Source: CBDAPU01 sp965198875 (GTDB lineage Bacteria > Pseudomonadota > Gammaproteobacteria > Eutrophobiales > Eutrophobiaceae). From it: a stretch of 64,000 bases of DNA. The stretch's first letter is position 1. The number at the start of each line of letters is the position of its first letter. Made by a program: the position numbers and the translations under genes. Of this stretch, positions 9,956 to 18,035 are shown one piece after another. The notes beneath the pieces are model-generated. The model did no database searches and was not told the DNA's origin. It saw only the letters and a program-made list of their open reading frames with translations. The stretch is taken from the NCBI GenBank assembly GCA_965198875.1, contig CBDAPU010000002.1, positions 3,719-67,718 on the forward strand. The letters are read 5' to 3'.

Positions 9956-11251
9956 GTGGCGATAACATCCTCATCTCACCCTGAAGGGGCGAGCATCACC
10001 ATCAAAAACGGTGCATTACAGGTTCCGGATAACCCGATTATCCCTTATATAGAAGGTGACGGTATCGGGCCTGACGTATGGCGTGCTGCCAATGAGGTGC
10101 TGGATGCCGCCGTTGAAAAGGCTTATGGCGGCAATAAAGCGATTAGCTGGCTGGAAGTGCATGCCGGTGAGAAGGCCAATGAATTGACCGGTGCCTGGTT
10201 GCCGGATGAAACCCTGGATATGTGTCGGGAATATCTGATCGCCATCAAGGGGCCGCTCACCACGCCCATCGGTGGGGGTATTCGCTCATTGAATGTGGCG
10301 CTACGGCAGATCCTGGACCTGTATGTGTGCCTGCGCCCGGTGAGGTGGTTTAACGGGGTGCCCTCCCCCACCCGTAACCCGCAGGATGTGAATATGGTGA
10401 TCTTCAGGGAAAACACCGAGGACATCTACGCCGGCATCGAGTTTGAACAGGGCGCTGAGGACAACCGGAAGTTTCTTGATCTATTCAAAGAGGCCTTCCC
10501 ACACTACTACCAGAAGATCCGCTTTCCAGATACTGCCGGTATCGGTATTAAGCCGGTATCCCGGGAAGGGACGGCGCGTCTCGTCAAGGCGGCCATTCAG
10601 TATGCGATAGATAATCAGCGCAAAAGCGTGACCTTTGTACACAAAGGCAACATCATGAAGTTTACCGAGGGCGCCTTTCGCAACTGGGGTTATGAGCTGG
10701 CGGAGGAGTCCTTTCCCGATCACACTTACACCTGGGATCAATGGGAACGTACCCGCGCAGAAAAAGGCGCAGACGCCGCTAACCAAGAACAGCAGGAAGC
10801 CCTGGCCGGCGGGAAAATTCTTATCAAAGACGCCATCGCCGACATCACCCTGCAACAGGTACTCACCCGCCCTGAAGAGTTTGATGTGATAGCCACCATG
10901 AACCTCAACGGGGATTACCTCTCTGACGCCCTGGCGGCACAAGTCGGCGGCATCGGCATCGCACCGGGCGGGAATATTAACTACGACACCGGGCACGCTA
11001 TTTTTGAGGCGACCCACGGTACGGCGCCGAAATACGCCAATCAGGATAAGGTCAATCCCGGCTCATTGATCCTCTCGGGCGAGATGATGTTGCGTTATCT
11101 TGGCTGGGTCGAGGCCGCCGATCTGATCATCTCCAGCATGGATAAAACCATCGGCAATAAAACCGTCACCTATGACTTCGCCCGGCTAATGGCGGGGGCG
11201 AGCGAGGTTAAGTGCAGTGAGTTTGGTCAGGCCCTGATCCAGAACATGTAG
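9956..11251 (+). CDS. icd: Isocitrate dehydrogenase (NADP+)
   Basis: Oxidative decarboxylation of isocitrate in the TCA cycle. The 431-residue protein is collinear with E. coli Icd: [10 protein letters not shown] near 24-33, the regulatory phospho-serine segment [10 protein letters not shown], and [17 protein letters not shown]. The GTG start follows an AGGAG Shine-Dalgarno. aceK begins 8 nt after the stop, so the enzyme and its kinase/phosphatase are co-transcribed. The phosphorylatable serine is conserved. Confidence 0.95.
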   Translation: MAITSSSHPEGASITIKNGALQVPDNPIIPYIEGDGIGPDVWRAANEVLDAAVEKAYGGNKAISWLEVHAGEKANELTGAWLPDETLDMCREYLIAIKGPLTTPIGGGIRSLNVALRQILDLYVCLRPVRWFNGVPSPTRNPQDVNMVIFRENTEDIYAGIEFEQGAEDNRKFLDLFKEAFPHYYQKIRFPDTAGIGIKPVSREGTARLVKAAIQYAIDNQRKSVTFVHKGNIMKFTEGAFRNWGYELAEESFPDHTYTWDQWERTRAEKGADAANQEQQEALAGGKILIKDAIADITLQQVLTRPEEFDVIATMNLNGDYLSDALAAQVGGIGIAPGGNINYDTGHAIFEATHGTAPKYANQDKVNPGSLILSGEMMLRYLGWVEAADLIISSMDKTIGNKTVTYDFARLMAGASEVKCSEFGQALIQNM

Positions 11252-11259
11252 GCCTTGCC

Positions 11260-13002
11260 ATGTCGGCACAGCGTAAGCGGATCATTGCCCGAAGCGCCGA
11301 GACGATCTTTGATGGTTTTCGCAAATACAATGAGAGTTTTACCCGCATAACAGAACGGGCGCGCCGCCGTTTCGAGCAACAGGACTGGGAGGGACACCAG
11401 CAGGATATCTCCGAGCGGGTTGATCTCTATGAAAAATCCGTGCGTCGTATTGTGCTCGCCCTGAGGAAGCACCTCGGCCCCAGGGTCAATGATCATACGC
11501 TCTGGAATGACATACGCTGGTATTTTGGCGAGCGCCTGGAAAACGTGCCGGACGCTGGTTTCATGAAAACATTCTTCAACTCCACCACCCGACGGATATT
11601 CGGCACCATTGGCATTGATCCGCAGCTGGAGTTCGTCTCACCGGCCCCGGACGAGGGCTTTAACCCCTTTGAGACGTTGACGTTAAACCGCTATCCCCAC
11701 TGGGGCTCATTAAAAAATACATTTCAGAGCGTGCTGGAAGAGTTTTCATTTCGCATACCCTACAAGGACATACAAGCCGATGTGAAGCTGATCAGCCAGC
11801 AGATCAATCGTTACTATAAAATATATCTGGATGAGTTTGGTGAGTTCCTGAGGTTTGAGTTTATCGATTCGGCGTTTTTTCAATCGGCACGGGCCTATTT
11901 AATCGGCAGGACAATCCAGCAAAATCACATTAACCCCATCGTCATCGCCCTGAAGAACACCAATGCAGGCATAGAAGTGGACGCCGTGTTGTTGTCGGCG
12001 GAGGAAGTCAGTATCGTCTTCAGCTACACCCGATCCTATTATTTCGCCAACCCCCATTCCGTGATCGGCGCCGTGCATTTTCTGCATTCTATCCTGCCCC
12101 GTAAACCCATCGATGAGCTCTACACGGTACTGGGACGATTGCGGCAGGGCAAAACAGAGCGTTATCGGATCTTCTCACACCACATGAACAACACAGAAGA
12201 CAAATTTATCCTTGCAGAGGGTGATAAGGGTCTGGTGATGCTGGTATTCACACTGCCGTCCTATGATCTGGTGTTTAAGATCATTCGCGATAAATTTGGC
12301 TACCCAAAAACGATCAACAAAGAAGACGTCAAAAATAAATACAAACTGGTCTCCCAGCATGATCGGGCCGGTCGTCTCATCGACACACAGGAGTTTCGAC
12401 ATTTGGAGTTTCCAGTCAATCGCTTCGATAATGACTTGCTGGATGAGTTATTGCGTGAGGGATCGGCTATCGTTCATGTGGATGGCGATAAACTGGTGAT
12501 CGATCATGTGTATATTGAGAGACGGGTTCGTCCATTAAACTTATATATCAAGGAAGTGAACCAGACGGACGCCGATCAGGCGATCCTTGATTATGGCCAG
12601 GCGATCAAGGAGCTCGCCAATACCAATATTTTCCCCGGCGATCTGTTATTAAAAAACTTCGGCGTCACAAGACACAGACGCGTGGTTTTCTATGATTATG
12701 ATGAAGTGGCCCTGATCACGGAATGTGATTTTCGGGACCTGCCGAAGAGTGACGATCATGACGACATCATGCGTCCTGAGCCCTGGTTTCATGTCAATAA
12801 AAACGATATTTTCCCGGAGGAGTTCATCAGGTTTTTATCCATGGATGCGAGGCTAAGAGCGCTGTTTATGGATGTCCATGGGGACTTGTTGAGCGCCGAT
12901 TTCTGGAACAGGATCAAGGCCAGACACTTGAACGGTGATATTGAGCTCATCATTCCCTATTTCAGACATACCTTGCCTGTGGCCGACCTTAACCCGGCAT
13001 AA
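11260..13002 (+). CDS. aceK: Isocitrate dehydrogenase kinase/phosphatase
   Basis: Bifunctional enzyme that phosphorylates and dephosphorylates Icd, diverting isocitrate toward the glyoxylate branch. It has 580 residues (E. coli 578). The C-terminal kinase-like half has the segments NIFPGDLLLKNFGVTRHRRVVF and YDYDEV expected in the catalytic core. It is directly downstream of icd rather than in an aceBAK operon. In a serine-cycle organism it would tune the split between energy production and glyoxylate/C2 assimilation (inference). Confidence 0.95.
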   Translation: MSAQRKRIIARSAETIFDGFRKYNESFTRITERARRRFEQQDWEGHQQDISERVDLYEKSVRRIVLALRKHLGPRVNDHTLWNDIRWYFGERLENVPDAGFMKTFFNSTTRRIFGTIGIDPQLEFVSPAPDEGFNPFETLTLNRYPHWGSLKNTFQSVLEEFSFRIPYKDIQADVKLISQQINRYYKIYLDEFGEFLRFEFIDSAFFQSARAYLIGRTIQQNHINPIVIALKNTNAGIEVDAVLLSAEEVSIVFSYTRSYYFANPHSVIGAVHFLHSILPRKPIDELYTVLGRLRQGKTERYRIFSHHMNNTEDKFILAEGDKGLVMLVFTLPSYDLVFKIIRDKFGYPKTINKEDVKNKYKLVSQHDRAGRLIDTQEFRHLEFPVNRFDNDLLDELLREGSAIVHVDGDKLVIDHVYIERRVRPLNLYIKEVNQTDADQAILDYGQAIKELANTNIFPGDLLLKNFGVTRHRRVVFYDYDEVALITECDFRDLPKSDDHDDIMRPEPWFHVNKNDIFPEEFIRFLSMDARLRALFMDVHGDLLSADFWNRIKARHLNGDIELIIPYFRHTLPVADLNPA

Positions 13003-13044
13003 CGCAGGGCAAGCGATGTTATAGCCGCCTTTTTTGATCGCCCC

Positions 13045-14073
13045 ATGTCACCTGCAATCAGGCTGCCCCGCCCCCTTCTCGCCGGCGTCCTGGTTATCGG
13101 TTTAACCGCCTGTGAGGCCGATAAGCCGGCAAAAATTGAATTATCCGGTTTAGCTATGGGCACCACCTATTCTGTCGTTATCAGCCCGCCCGCCCCTTCT
13201 TTTGACAGGCAAACACTGCATGGAAACATTGATGCGATCTTAAATGATATCAATCAACAGATGTCCACCTATACTGAGGACTCTGAGTTGATGCAGATAA
13301 ACCAGGCGCACACAACGTCATGGTTGAAGATAAGCGATTCTTTAGTAGACATATTGCATATTGCCGGGCAAATAAGCGAGATCACGCACGGGGCCTTTGA
13401 TGTGACCATCGGGCCTGTCGTCAACCTCTGGGGTTTTGGCCCTGAGAAGAGGACAACCACGCCCACCGATGCACGGGTTGAAGAAGAACGCCGGCATGTC
13501 GGTTATAAGAAGATCCAGCTAGATAGGGATAAAAACGCCATTAAAAAATCCCACCCCGAGGTGTTTATTGATCTCTCCGCAATCGCAAAAGGCTATGCCG
13601 TTGACAGGATTGCAGAGCACCTTCAGGGCCTCGGCGTTGAGCACTTCCTGGTGGAAATTGGCGGCGAGCTCCGGGCCCGGGGCATGGGCGATAAAAATCG
13701 CCCCTGGCGGATTGGCATTGAGAAGCCGATGGCTGATCGGCGCTCGGTGCGGAGAATCATTAAACTGGAGAATATGGCGATGGCGACATCAGGGGACTAT
13801 CGAAACTTCTATGAGGAAAACGGCATACGCTACTCACACACACTGAGCCCCCTGACCGGCAAACCCGTTAGCCACGGGCTGGTATCGGTCAGCGTATTGC
13901 ATCCATCCTCAGCCAAAGCCGATGCGCTGGCCACGGGTTTGTTGGTTCTAGGCCCTGAGAGGGCATTGGCTTTGGCGGTCAACAACAACATCGCCGCTTT
14001 GTTTATCGAGAAAACCGACAATGGCTACAGGGAAAAACCGACCCCGCAATTTGCGCGCTTTTTTATTGACTGA
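13045..14073 (+). CDS. apbE: FAD:protein FMN transferase (ApbE family lipoprotein)
   Basis: Covalently attaches FMN to threonine residues of target flavoproteins. The 342-residue protein has an N-terminal signal with a lipobox-like VIGLTAC near residue 20. It carries the ApbE motifs GTTYSV, the FDVTIGPVVNLWGFGP segment, and SAIAKGYAVDRIAE, plus the C-terminal ATGLLVLGPERAL. It starts 42 nt after aceK. Targets in other bacteria are NqrB/C or RnfG; none is in this window. Confidence 0.9.
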   Translation: MSPAIRLPRPLLAGVLVIGLTACEADKPAKIELSGLAMGTTYSVVISPPAPSFDRQTLHGNIDAILNDINQQMSTYTEDSELMQINQAHTTSWLKISDSLVDILHIAGQISEITHGAFDVTIGPVVNLWGFGPEKRTTTPTDARVEEERRHVGYKKIQLDRDKNAIKKSHPEVFIDLSAIAKGYAVDRIAEHLQGLGVEHFLVEIGGELRARGMGDKNRPWRIGIEKPMADRRSVRRIIKLENMAMATSGDYRNFYEENGIRYSHTLSPLTGKPVSHGLVSVSVLHPSSAKADALATGLLVLGPERALALAVNNNIAALFIEKTDNGYREKPTPQFARFFID

Positions 14074-14141
14074 GGGCGTTTTTATATCATGATTACACGG
14101 GCTTTCAATCCTGCTCATTATCCAGCAAAAGGAGTGTTCTT

Positions 14142-14624
14142 ATGCCATCATTTGATGTTGTATCTGAGATTGACAAACATGAATTGGTCAATGCCCTGGA
14201 TCAAACAAACCGGGAAATCGCCAATCGCTTTGATTTTAAGGGCAGCAACGCAAAAGTCGAGCAGGCGGACAACATACTCACGTTGATTGCCCCCGCCGAG
14301 TTTCAAATAAAACAGATCAACGACATATTACAGACAAAGCTGTCAAAAAGAGGTATTGACATTCAATGTCTTGAATATGGAAAACCAAACGAGACGATGA
14401 ACGAGGTACGCCAGGAGGCGACCGTGAGGGCCGGTATCGACAAAGAGCTGGCGAGGCGCATCGTAAAAATCATCAAAGGGAAAAAATTAAAGGTGCAAGC
14501 CAGCGTTCAGGGAGAGCAGGTGCGCGTGAGCGGGAAAAAACGCGATGAGCTACAGGCCATCATCACCCACCTCAAAGAGCAAAACCTGGGGCTACCATTG
14601 CAATATGTCAATTTCCGGGATTGA
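14142..14624 (+). CDS. yajQ: YajQ family nucleotide-binding protein
   Basis: Complete 160-residue UPF0234 protein: MPSFDVVSEIDKHE start, RFDFKGSNAKVE near 27-38, VRQEATVRAGIDKELARRI and the QAIITHLK C-terminal segment. Family members have been reported to bind cyclic di-GMP or nucleic acid. The Shine-Dalgarno AAAGGAG sits 9 nt upstream of the ATG. It is probably a separate unit after apbE. Confidence 0.95.
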   Translation: MPSFDVVSEIDKHELVNALDQTNREIANRFDFKGSNAKVEQADNILTLIAPAEFQIKQINDILQTKLSKRGIDIQCLEYGKPNETMNEVRQEATVRAGIDKELARRIVKIIKGKKLKVQASVQGEQVRVSGKKRDELQAIITHLKEQNLGLPLQYVNFRD

Positions 14625-14928
14625 TGATCCCGCCGGGCTTAAAACCGGAAGCCAGCACAGGGCTTCAAAACACGTCCGCCAAGTTGACCAATACACAGGG
14701 TCTCTATCAAGCACACTTAAACTTCTAAACTTCTGATTCATACTGCATAGAATGTGTCTCGCCGTTGAAGAGGCCGTATTTGGTTCAAGCATCGATCAGA
14801 TCCCGCATACACTTCAACACCCGGGCAACGGATAACCTTGAGCGACTTGAATTAAGACCCATCGGCATAATTGACCCGGCGAGCGGCGGGCGATTTCTTA
14901 ACGCTTTTTCGCCGCTCTACTACCCGCC
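14625..14928 (+). other. Intergenic region with no recognised gene
   Basis: About 300 nt between the yajQ stop and the senA remnant. I see no coding segment with family similarity and no convincing terminator. Parts of the lost senA 3' flank may be here, but nothing can be assigned. Confidence 0.6.
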
Positions 14929-15246
14929 TTAAATCGCACAGGTTCTAAAACCGGCCAGGACGTCACGCCTGTCCGGGGAGTAGAAGTTTCGATACCTGCC
15001 GGTGAGCATACGGCTTCGTGTCGCCCATGTCAGATCCTCTTTATTCGTCATCGGCGCCCTCGCTATGTGAAAGGGCTCAACCGAGACCTTGTGCGCCCAT
15101 TTCTCATTATCGAACACAAACGGCGTCTGCCCTGATGCGCCCAATATGAACGCACCACCCGGGATCAGTACATCACCGGGCAGGCCACCGACATGGGCGT
15201 CTTGCATGATTGCTTTTAAGTAACGGTGACTTAGCGGTTGCGTCAT
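14929..15246 (-). pseudogene. Internally deleted selenoneine synthase (SenA/EgtB-like) remnant
   Basis: A 105-codon open frame stitched from pieces of a SenA/EgtB-type non-heme iron enzyme. Residues about 26-68 match the start of the formylglycine-enzyme-like domain (IPGGAFILGAS, then VFDNEKWAH and IARAPMTN). Residues about 73-105 match the very C-terminus (WATRSRML, then RNFYSPDRRDVLAGFRTC). The intervening >100 codons with the catalytic core are missing, and so is nearly all of the N-terminal DinB-like iron-binding domain. The frame is still open, so the deletions were in frame. It starts 25 nt from the divergent senB start. It cannot be a functional synthase. Confidence 0.75.
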
Positions 15247-15271
15247 GATGATTATCCCCTAGAGTACCGGT

Positions 15272-16222
15272 GTGAAGATTATCCTGATAACCCCCGCAGC
15301 AAAACGATCAAAAACAGGCAACCGCAGAACGGCGCTGCGCTGGGCCCGTTTGCTGCGAGAGCTGGGGTATGGCGTGATGATCCAGGAAACCTGGGATGGT
15401 TCACGGGCGGACATCATGGTGGCGCTTAACGCCTTTCGCAGCGCTCAATCCATCGATCAATTCGCCCGAAAACAACCATCTAATCCCTTGCTCATCGCCT
15501 TGACCGGCACCGATATGTATCATTTCCAGCAAACCCGGCCCATAGAGACACGGCGCTCCATGGAGCAAGCCGATGCACTGATCGGTTTGCACGGCCTCGT
15601 CTATAAAGCCATACCAGATAAGTATCATGGGAAATTGCATGTTATCTATCAATCGGCGCAACCATTGAAAAGCAGACGCAAAGCCGCTGTACGTCACTTC
15701 GATGTGTGTGTTATCGGGCATTTACGTGCGGAGAAAGACCCCTTGCGCGCCGCTTATGCGGCGCGGGGATTATCGAAGACATCCCGGCTGAGGCTCACCC
15801 ATCTGGGCAAAGCGCATGATGATCAGTGGGCGAGAGTAGCCCGAGAAGAGATGGCGATCAATCCCCGCTATCATTGGTTGGGGGAAGTCGCATCGGATCG
15901 TGTCAGACAGGAGTTTGCCAGGACACAGGTGATGGTCCTGAGCTCCATCATGGAGGGCGGGGCGAATGTGATATCCGAGGCTATCGTTGCGGATGTTCCC
16001 GTGATCGCCTCTGATATCGAGGGTAATGTCGGCCTGTTAGGTGCGGATTACCCCGGCTACCATGCCGTTGAAGATACCGACTCATTACGGCAGTGCCTGG
16101 AGAGAGCGGAGAGGGATGATCAGTTTTTACGCCAACTCACTCAACACTGCAAGGAAAGGAAAAAGCGCTTCACACCAAAGCGAGAGCGGGCGGCATGGCA
16201 AGCCCTGTTAAATGGGTTTTAA
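15272..16222 (+). CDS. senB: Selenosugar synthase-type glycosyltransferase (SenB-like)
   Basis: A 316-residue GT4-type glycosyltransferase of the family next to selenoneine genes; SenB joins selenophosphate to a UDP-sugar to give a selenosugar (established for the family). Visible: N-terminal ILITPAAKRSKTGNR, LTGTDMYH near 80-87, VIGHLRAEKDP in mid-protein, and the GT-B donor-site region SSIMEGGANVISEA near 229-242. The start is a GTG at 15272, fixed by similarity. The gene looks intact while the divergent senA is reduced to a stub. A SelD fusion lies 1.8 kb downstream on the other strand. Confidence 0.8.
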   Translation: MKIILITPAAKRSKTGNRRTALRWARLLRELGYGVMIQETWDGSRADIMVALNAFRSAQSIDQFARKQPSNPLLIALTGTDMYHFQQTRPIETRRSMEQADALIGLHGLVYKAIPDKYHGKLHVIYQSAQPLKSRRKAAVRHFDVCVIGHLRAEKDPLRAAYAARGLSKTSRLRLTHLGKAHDDQWARVAREEMAINPRYHWLGEVASDRVRQEFARTQVMVLSSIMEGGANVISEAIVADVPVIASDIEGNVGLLGADYPGYHAVEDTDSLRQCLERAERDDQFLRQLTQHCKERKKRFTPKRERAAWQALLNGF

Positions 16223-16342
16223 CCCCCCGGGGAGCTCTGATGTATTCAGAACTCCCTATGATATGATGGACGTACCACCATCTTCAATTACTGTTAAGAA
16301 TTAATAAATAAAGAAGCTACTAGTTGCGGAGAAATAATAATA

Positions 16343-17860
16343 ATGACACAGGAATCCACAGTTGCAATTTGGGACCCCATTTCTGGTATAAAAGATTTTG
16401 AGCAACCTCCAGCGGAACTTAGCTCATCAAGCATTCCAGGAATTAAAGCAATCTGGACAGAACAAAGGCGACGCCTTCAAGGGAGCCACCAATTATCAAC
16501 TTTTACTGAAAAACTAAGCCGTGAATGGGCGATTGAGACAGGCCTAATTGAAAATTTGTATGACATTGAACGCGGTGTAACACAAACTCTCATAGAGCAT
16601 GGGTTTCGAGCTCAACTATTGACCCACGGGAGCACAAATAAGCCCAGAGAGTATGTGATCCGTCTTCTAAACGACCAGAAAGATGCCTTGGAAGGCATAT
16701 TTGATTTTGTAAAAAGCGAGCGCACACTTTCCACATCCTATATCAAGGAACTGCATTCTGCGTTGCTTCGAAGCCAACAAACAACCGAAGCGGTTGATTC
16801 CCAAGGCCGATTTACCGAGGTCCCGTTAATTAGAGGTGAATGGAAAAGCTTAGCCAATTACCCGAACAGAGATGGGATAACTTATATGTACTGCCCCCCT
16901 GAACAGGTCGCTTCGGAAATGGATCGGCTTGTTGAAATGCATTTCAATCACCTGGAACAAGGCGTCCAGAGTGAAGTGGAAGCCGCATGGTTTCACCACC
17001 GATTTACCCAGATTCATCCATTCCAGGATGGAAATGGTCGCGTTGCCAGAGCAATTGCCTCACTCATATTGATTAAAGATGGACTATTTCCACTCATCGT
17101 TACCCGTGAAATCAAACATGACTATATCGATGCACTTGAGGCCGCTGACAATGGCGACCTCACAGAACTGGTTAACTTATTTTCTAAATTACAGGCCAAT
17201 CAATTTAACAAAGCCTCAAATATCTCTGAAGCCGTATTAATTGAAGAAAACGTAGATGCTGCGCTGGACGGTTTAATAAAGGCTGCTGAAAGAGTGGCTA
17301 CCGAGCAACGAAAAGAACTCCAAAACGTATTTGGCCTAGCTAAATTTGTAGAAGGACAAATTGCGGAACGGCTAAAAGATATCTCACCAAAAATCAGGCA
17401 GGCGCTAAACTGTGTCGCCGATAAGCCTTACGTTTCCGTTAAGTACTCAGATGATGCAACGAACCATTATTTTCGTGCACAGATTTTTAAAAATGCCAAA
17501 GAACACCTGGGGTATTTTGCAAACACTTCCGAGTACCGATCATGGGTCGCTCTCCAGATGTCATGGGGCGCTCTTCAGATGTCAGAGGGCGCTCTTCAGA
17601 TGCCATGGGCGCATCGAGCGAAAATAGTTTTCACAATTCACGGAATTGGGAGGCCATTCAATGGAAGCCTTGTTTGCGCTCCATTTCTAGAGTTCAAAGG
17701 CACTGATGAAGATGGTGCAACGGCAAATTTCGTTCCGTTAGCTGATGAAGGATTAGTTCTCTTTTACAACGAAAGTAAAGAAGACTTGAGCAAACGGCTT
17801 CTGCCCTGGTGGGAGCGAGTGATTAAAATTGCGCTCCAGGAGTTGAGTAATAACTTGTGA
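16343..17860 (+). CDS. Fic family protein (probable AMPylase or regulator)
   Basis: A 505-residue Fic protein with the complete active-site loop HPFQDGNGRVAR from residue 225 (catalytic His) and the upstream IETGLIENLYDIE segment seen in Fic proteins. The C-terminal ~200 residues include a predicted helical/winged-helix-like region and a three-fold 7-residue repeat (ALQMSWG type). AT-richer than its neighbours, it separates senB from the SelD fusion, so it looks like an insertion into the selenium locus. Toxin, effector or housekeeping AMPylase cannot be distinguished. Confidence 0.82.
   Translation: MTQESTVAIWDPISGIKDFEQPPAELSSSSIPGIKAIWTEQRRRLQGSHQLSTFTEKLSREWAIETGLIENLYDIERGVTQTLIEHGFRAQLLTHGSTNKPREYVIRLLNDQKDALEGIFDFVKSERTLSTSYIKELHSALLRSQQTTEAVDSQGRFTEVPLIRGEWKSLANYPNRDGITYMYCPPEQVASEMDRLVEMHFNHLEQGVQSEVEAAWFHHRFTQIHPFQDGNGRVARAIASLILIKDGLFPLIVTREIKHDYIDALEAADNGDLTELVNLFSKLQANQFNKASNISEAVLIEENVDAALDGLIKAAERVATEQRKELQNVFGLAKFVEGQIAERLKDISPKIRQALNCVADKPYVSVKYSDDATNHYFRAQIFKNAKEHLGYFANTSEYRSWVALQMSWGALQMSEGALQMPWAHRAKIVFTIHGIGRPFNGSLVCAPFLEFKGTDEDGATANFVPLADEGLVLFYNESKEDLSKRLLPWWERVIKIALQELSNNL
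17545..17607 (+). repeat. Three tandem 21-bp units inside the fic gene
   Basis: Units at 17545-17565, 17566-17586 and 17587-17607 share the core GCTCTTCAGATGTCA with few differences. Each encodes a heptad of the type ALQMSWG/ALQMSEG/ALQMPWA. The unit length is a multiple of three, so copy-number change keeps the frame. Confidence 0.85.
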
Positions 17861-18035
17861 AATAGTGAGGGCATGGAAATTCAAAGGCTCCACTCCTTAT
17901 CAACCTCGCTTCCGAGGATGGCGATCTCGTGGCGGCCCAGAGCGGTGCAAACTTTACTGCACTACTTCCAGAAAGCCAAAACACCGGGGGTTAGCTCCAT
18001 TAACGGTGCGTCCATGCACCACTACTCAGAGCTTC

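Noticed and set aside
9781..9984. 67-codon ORF upstream of icd
   Set aside because: Overlaps the icd start and the metZ leader, no similarity.
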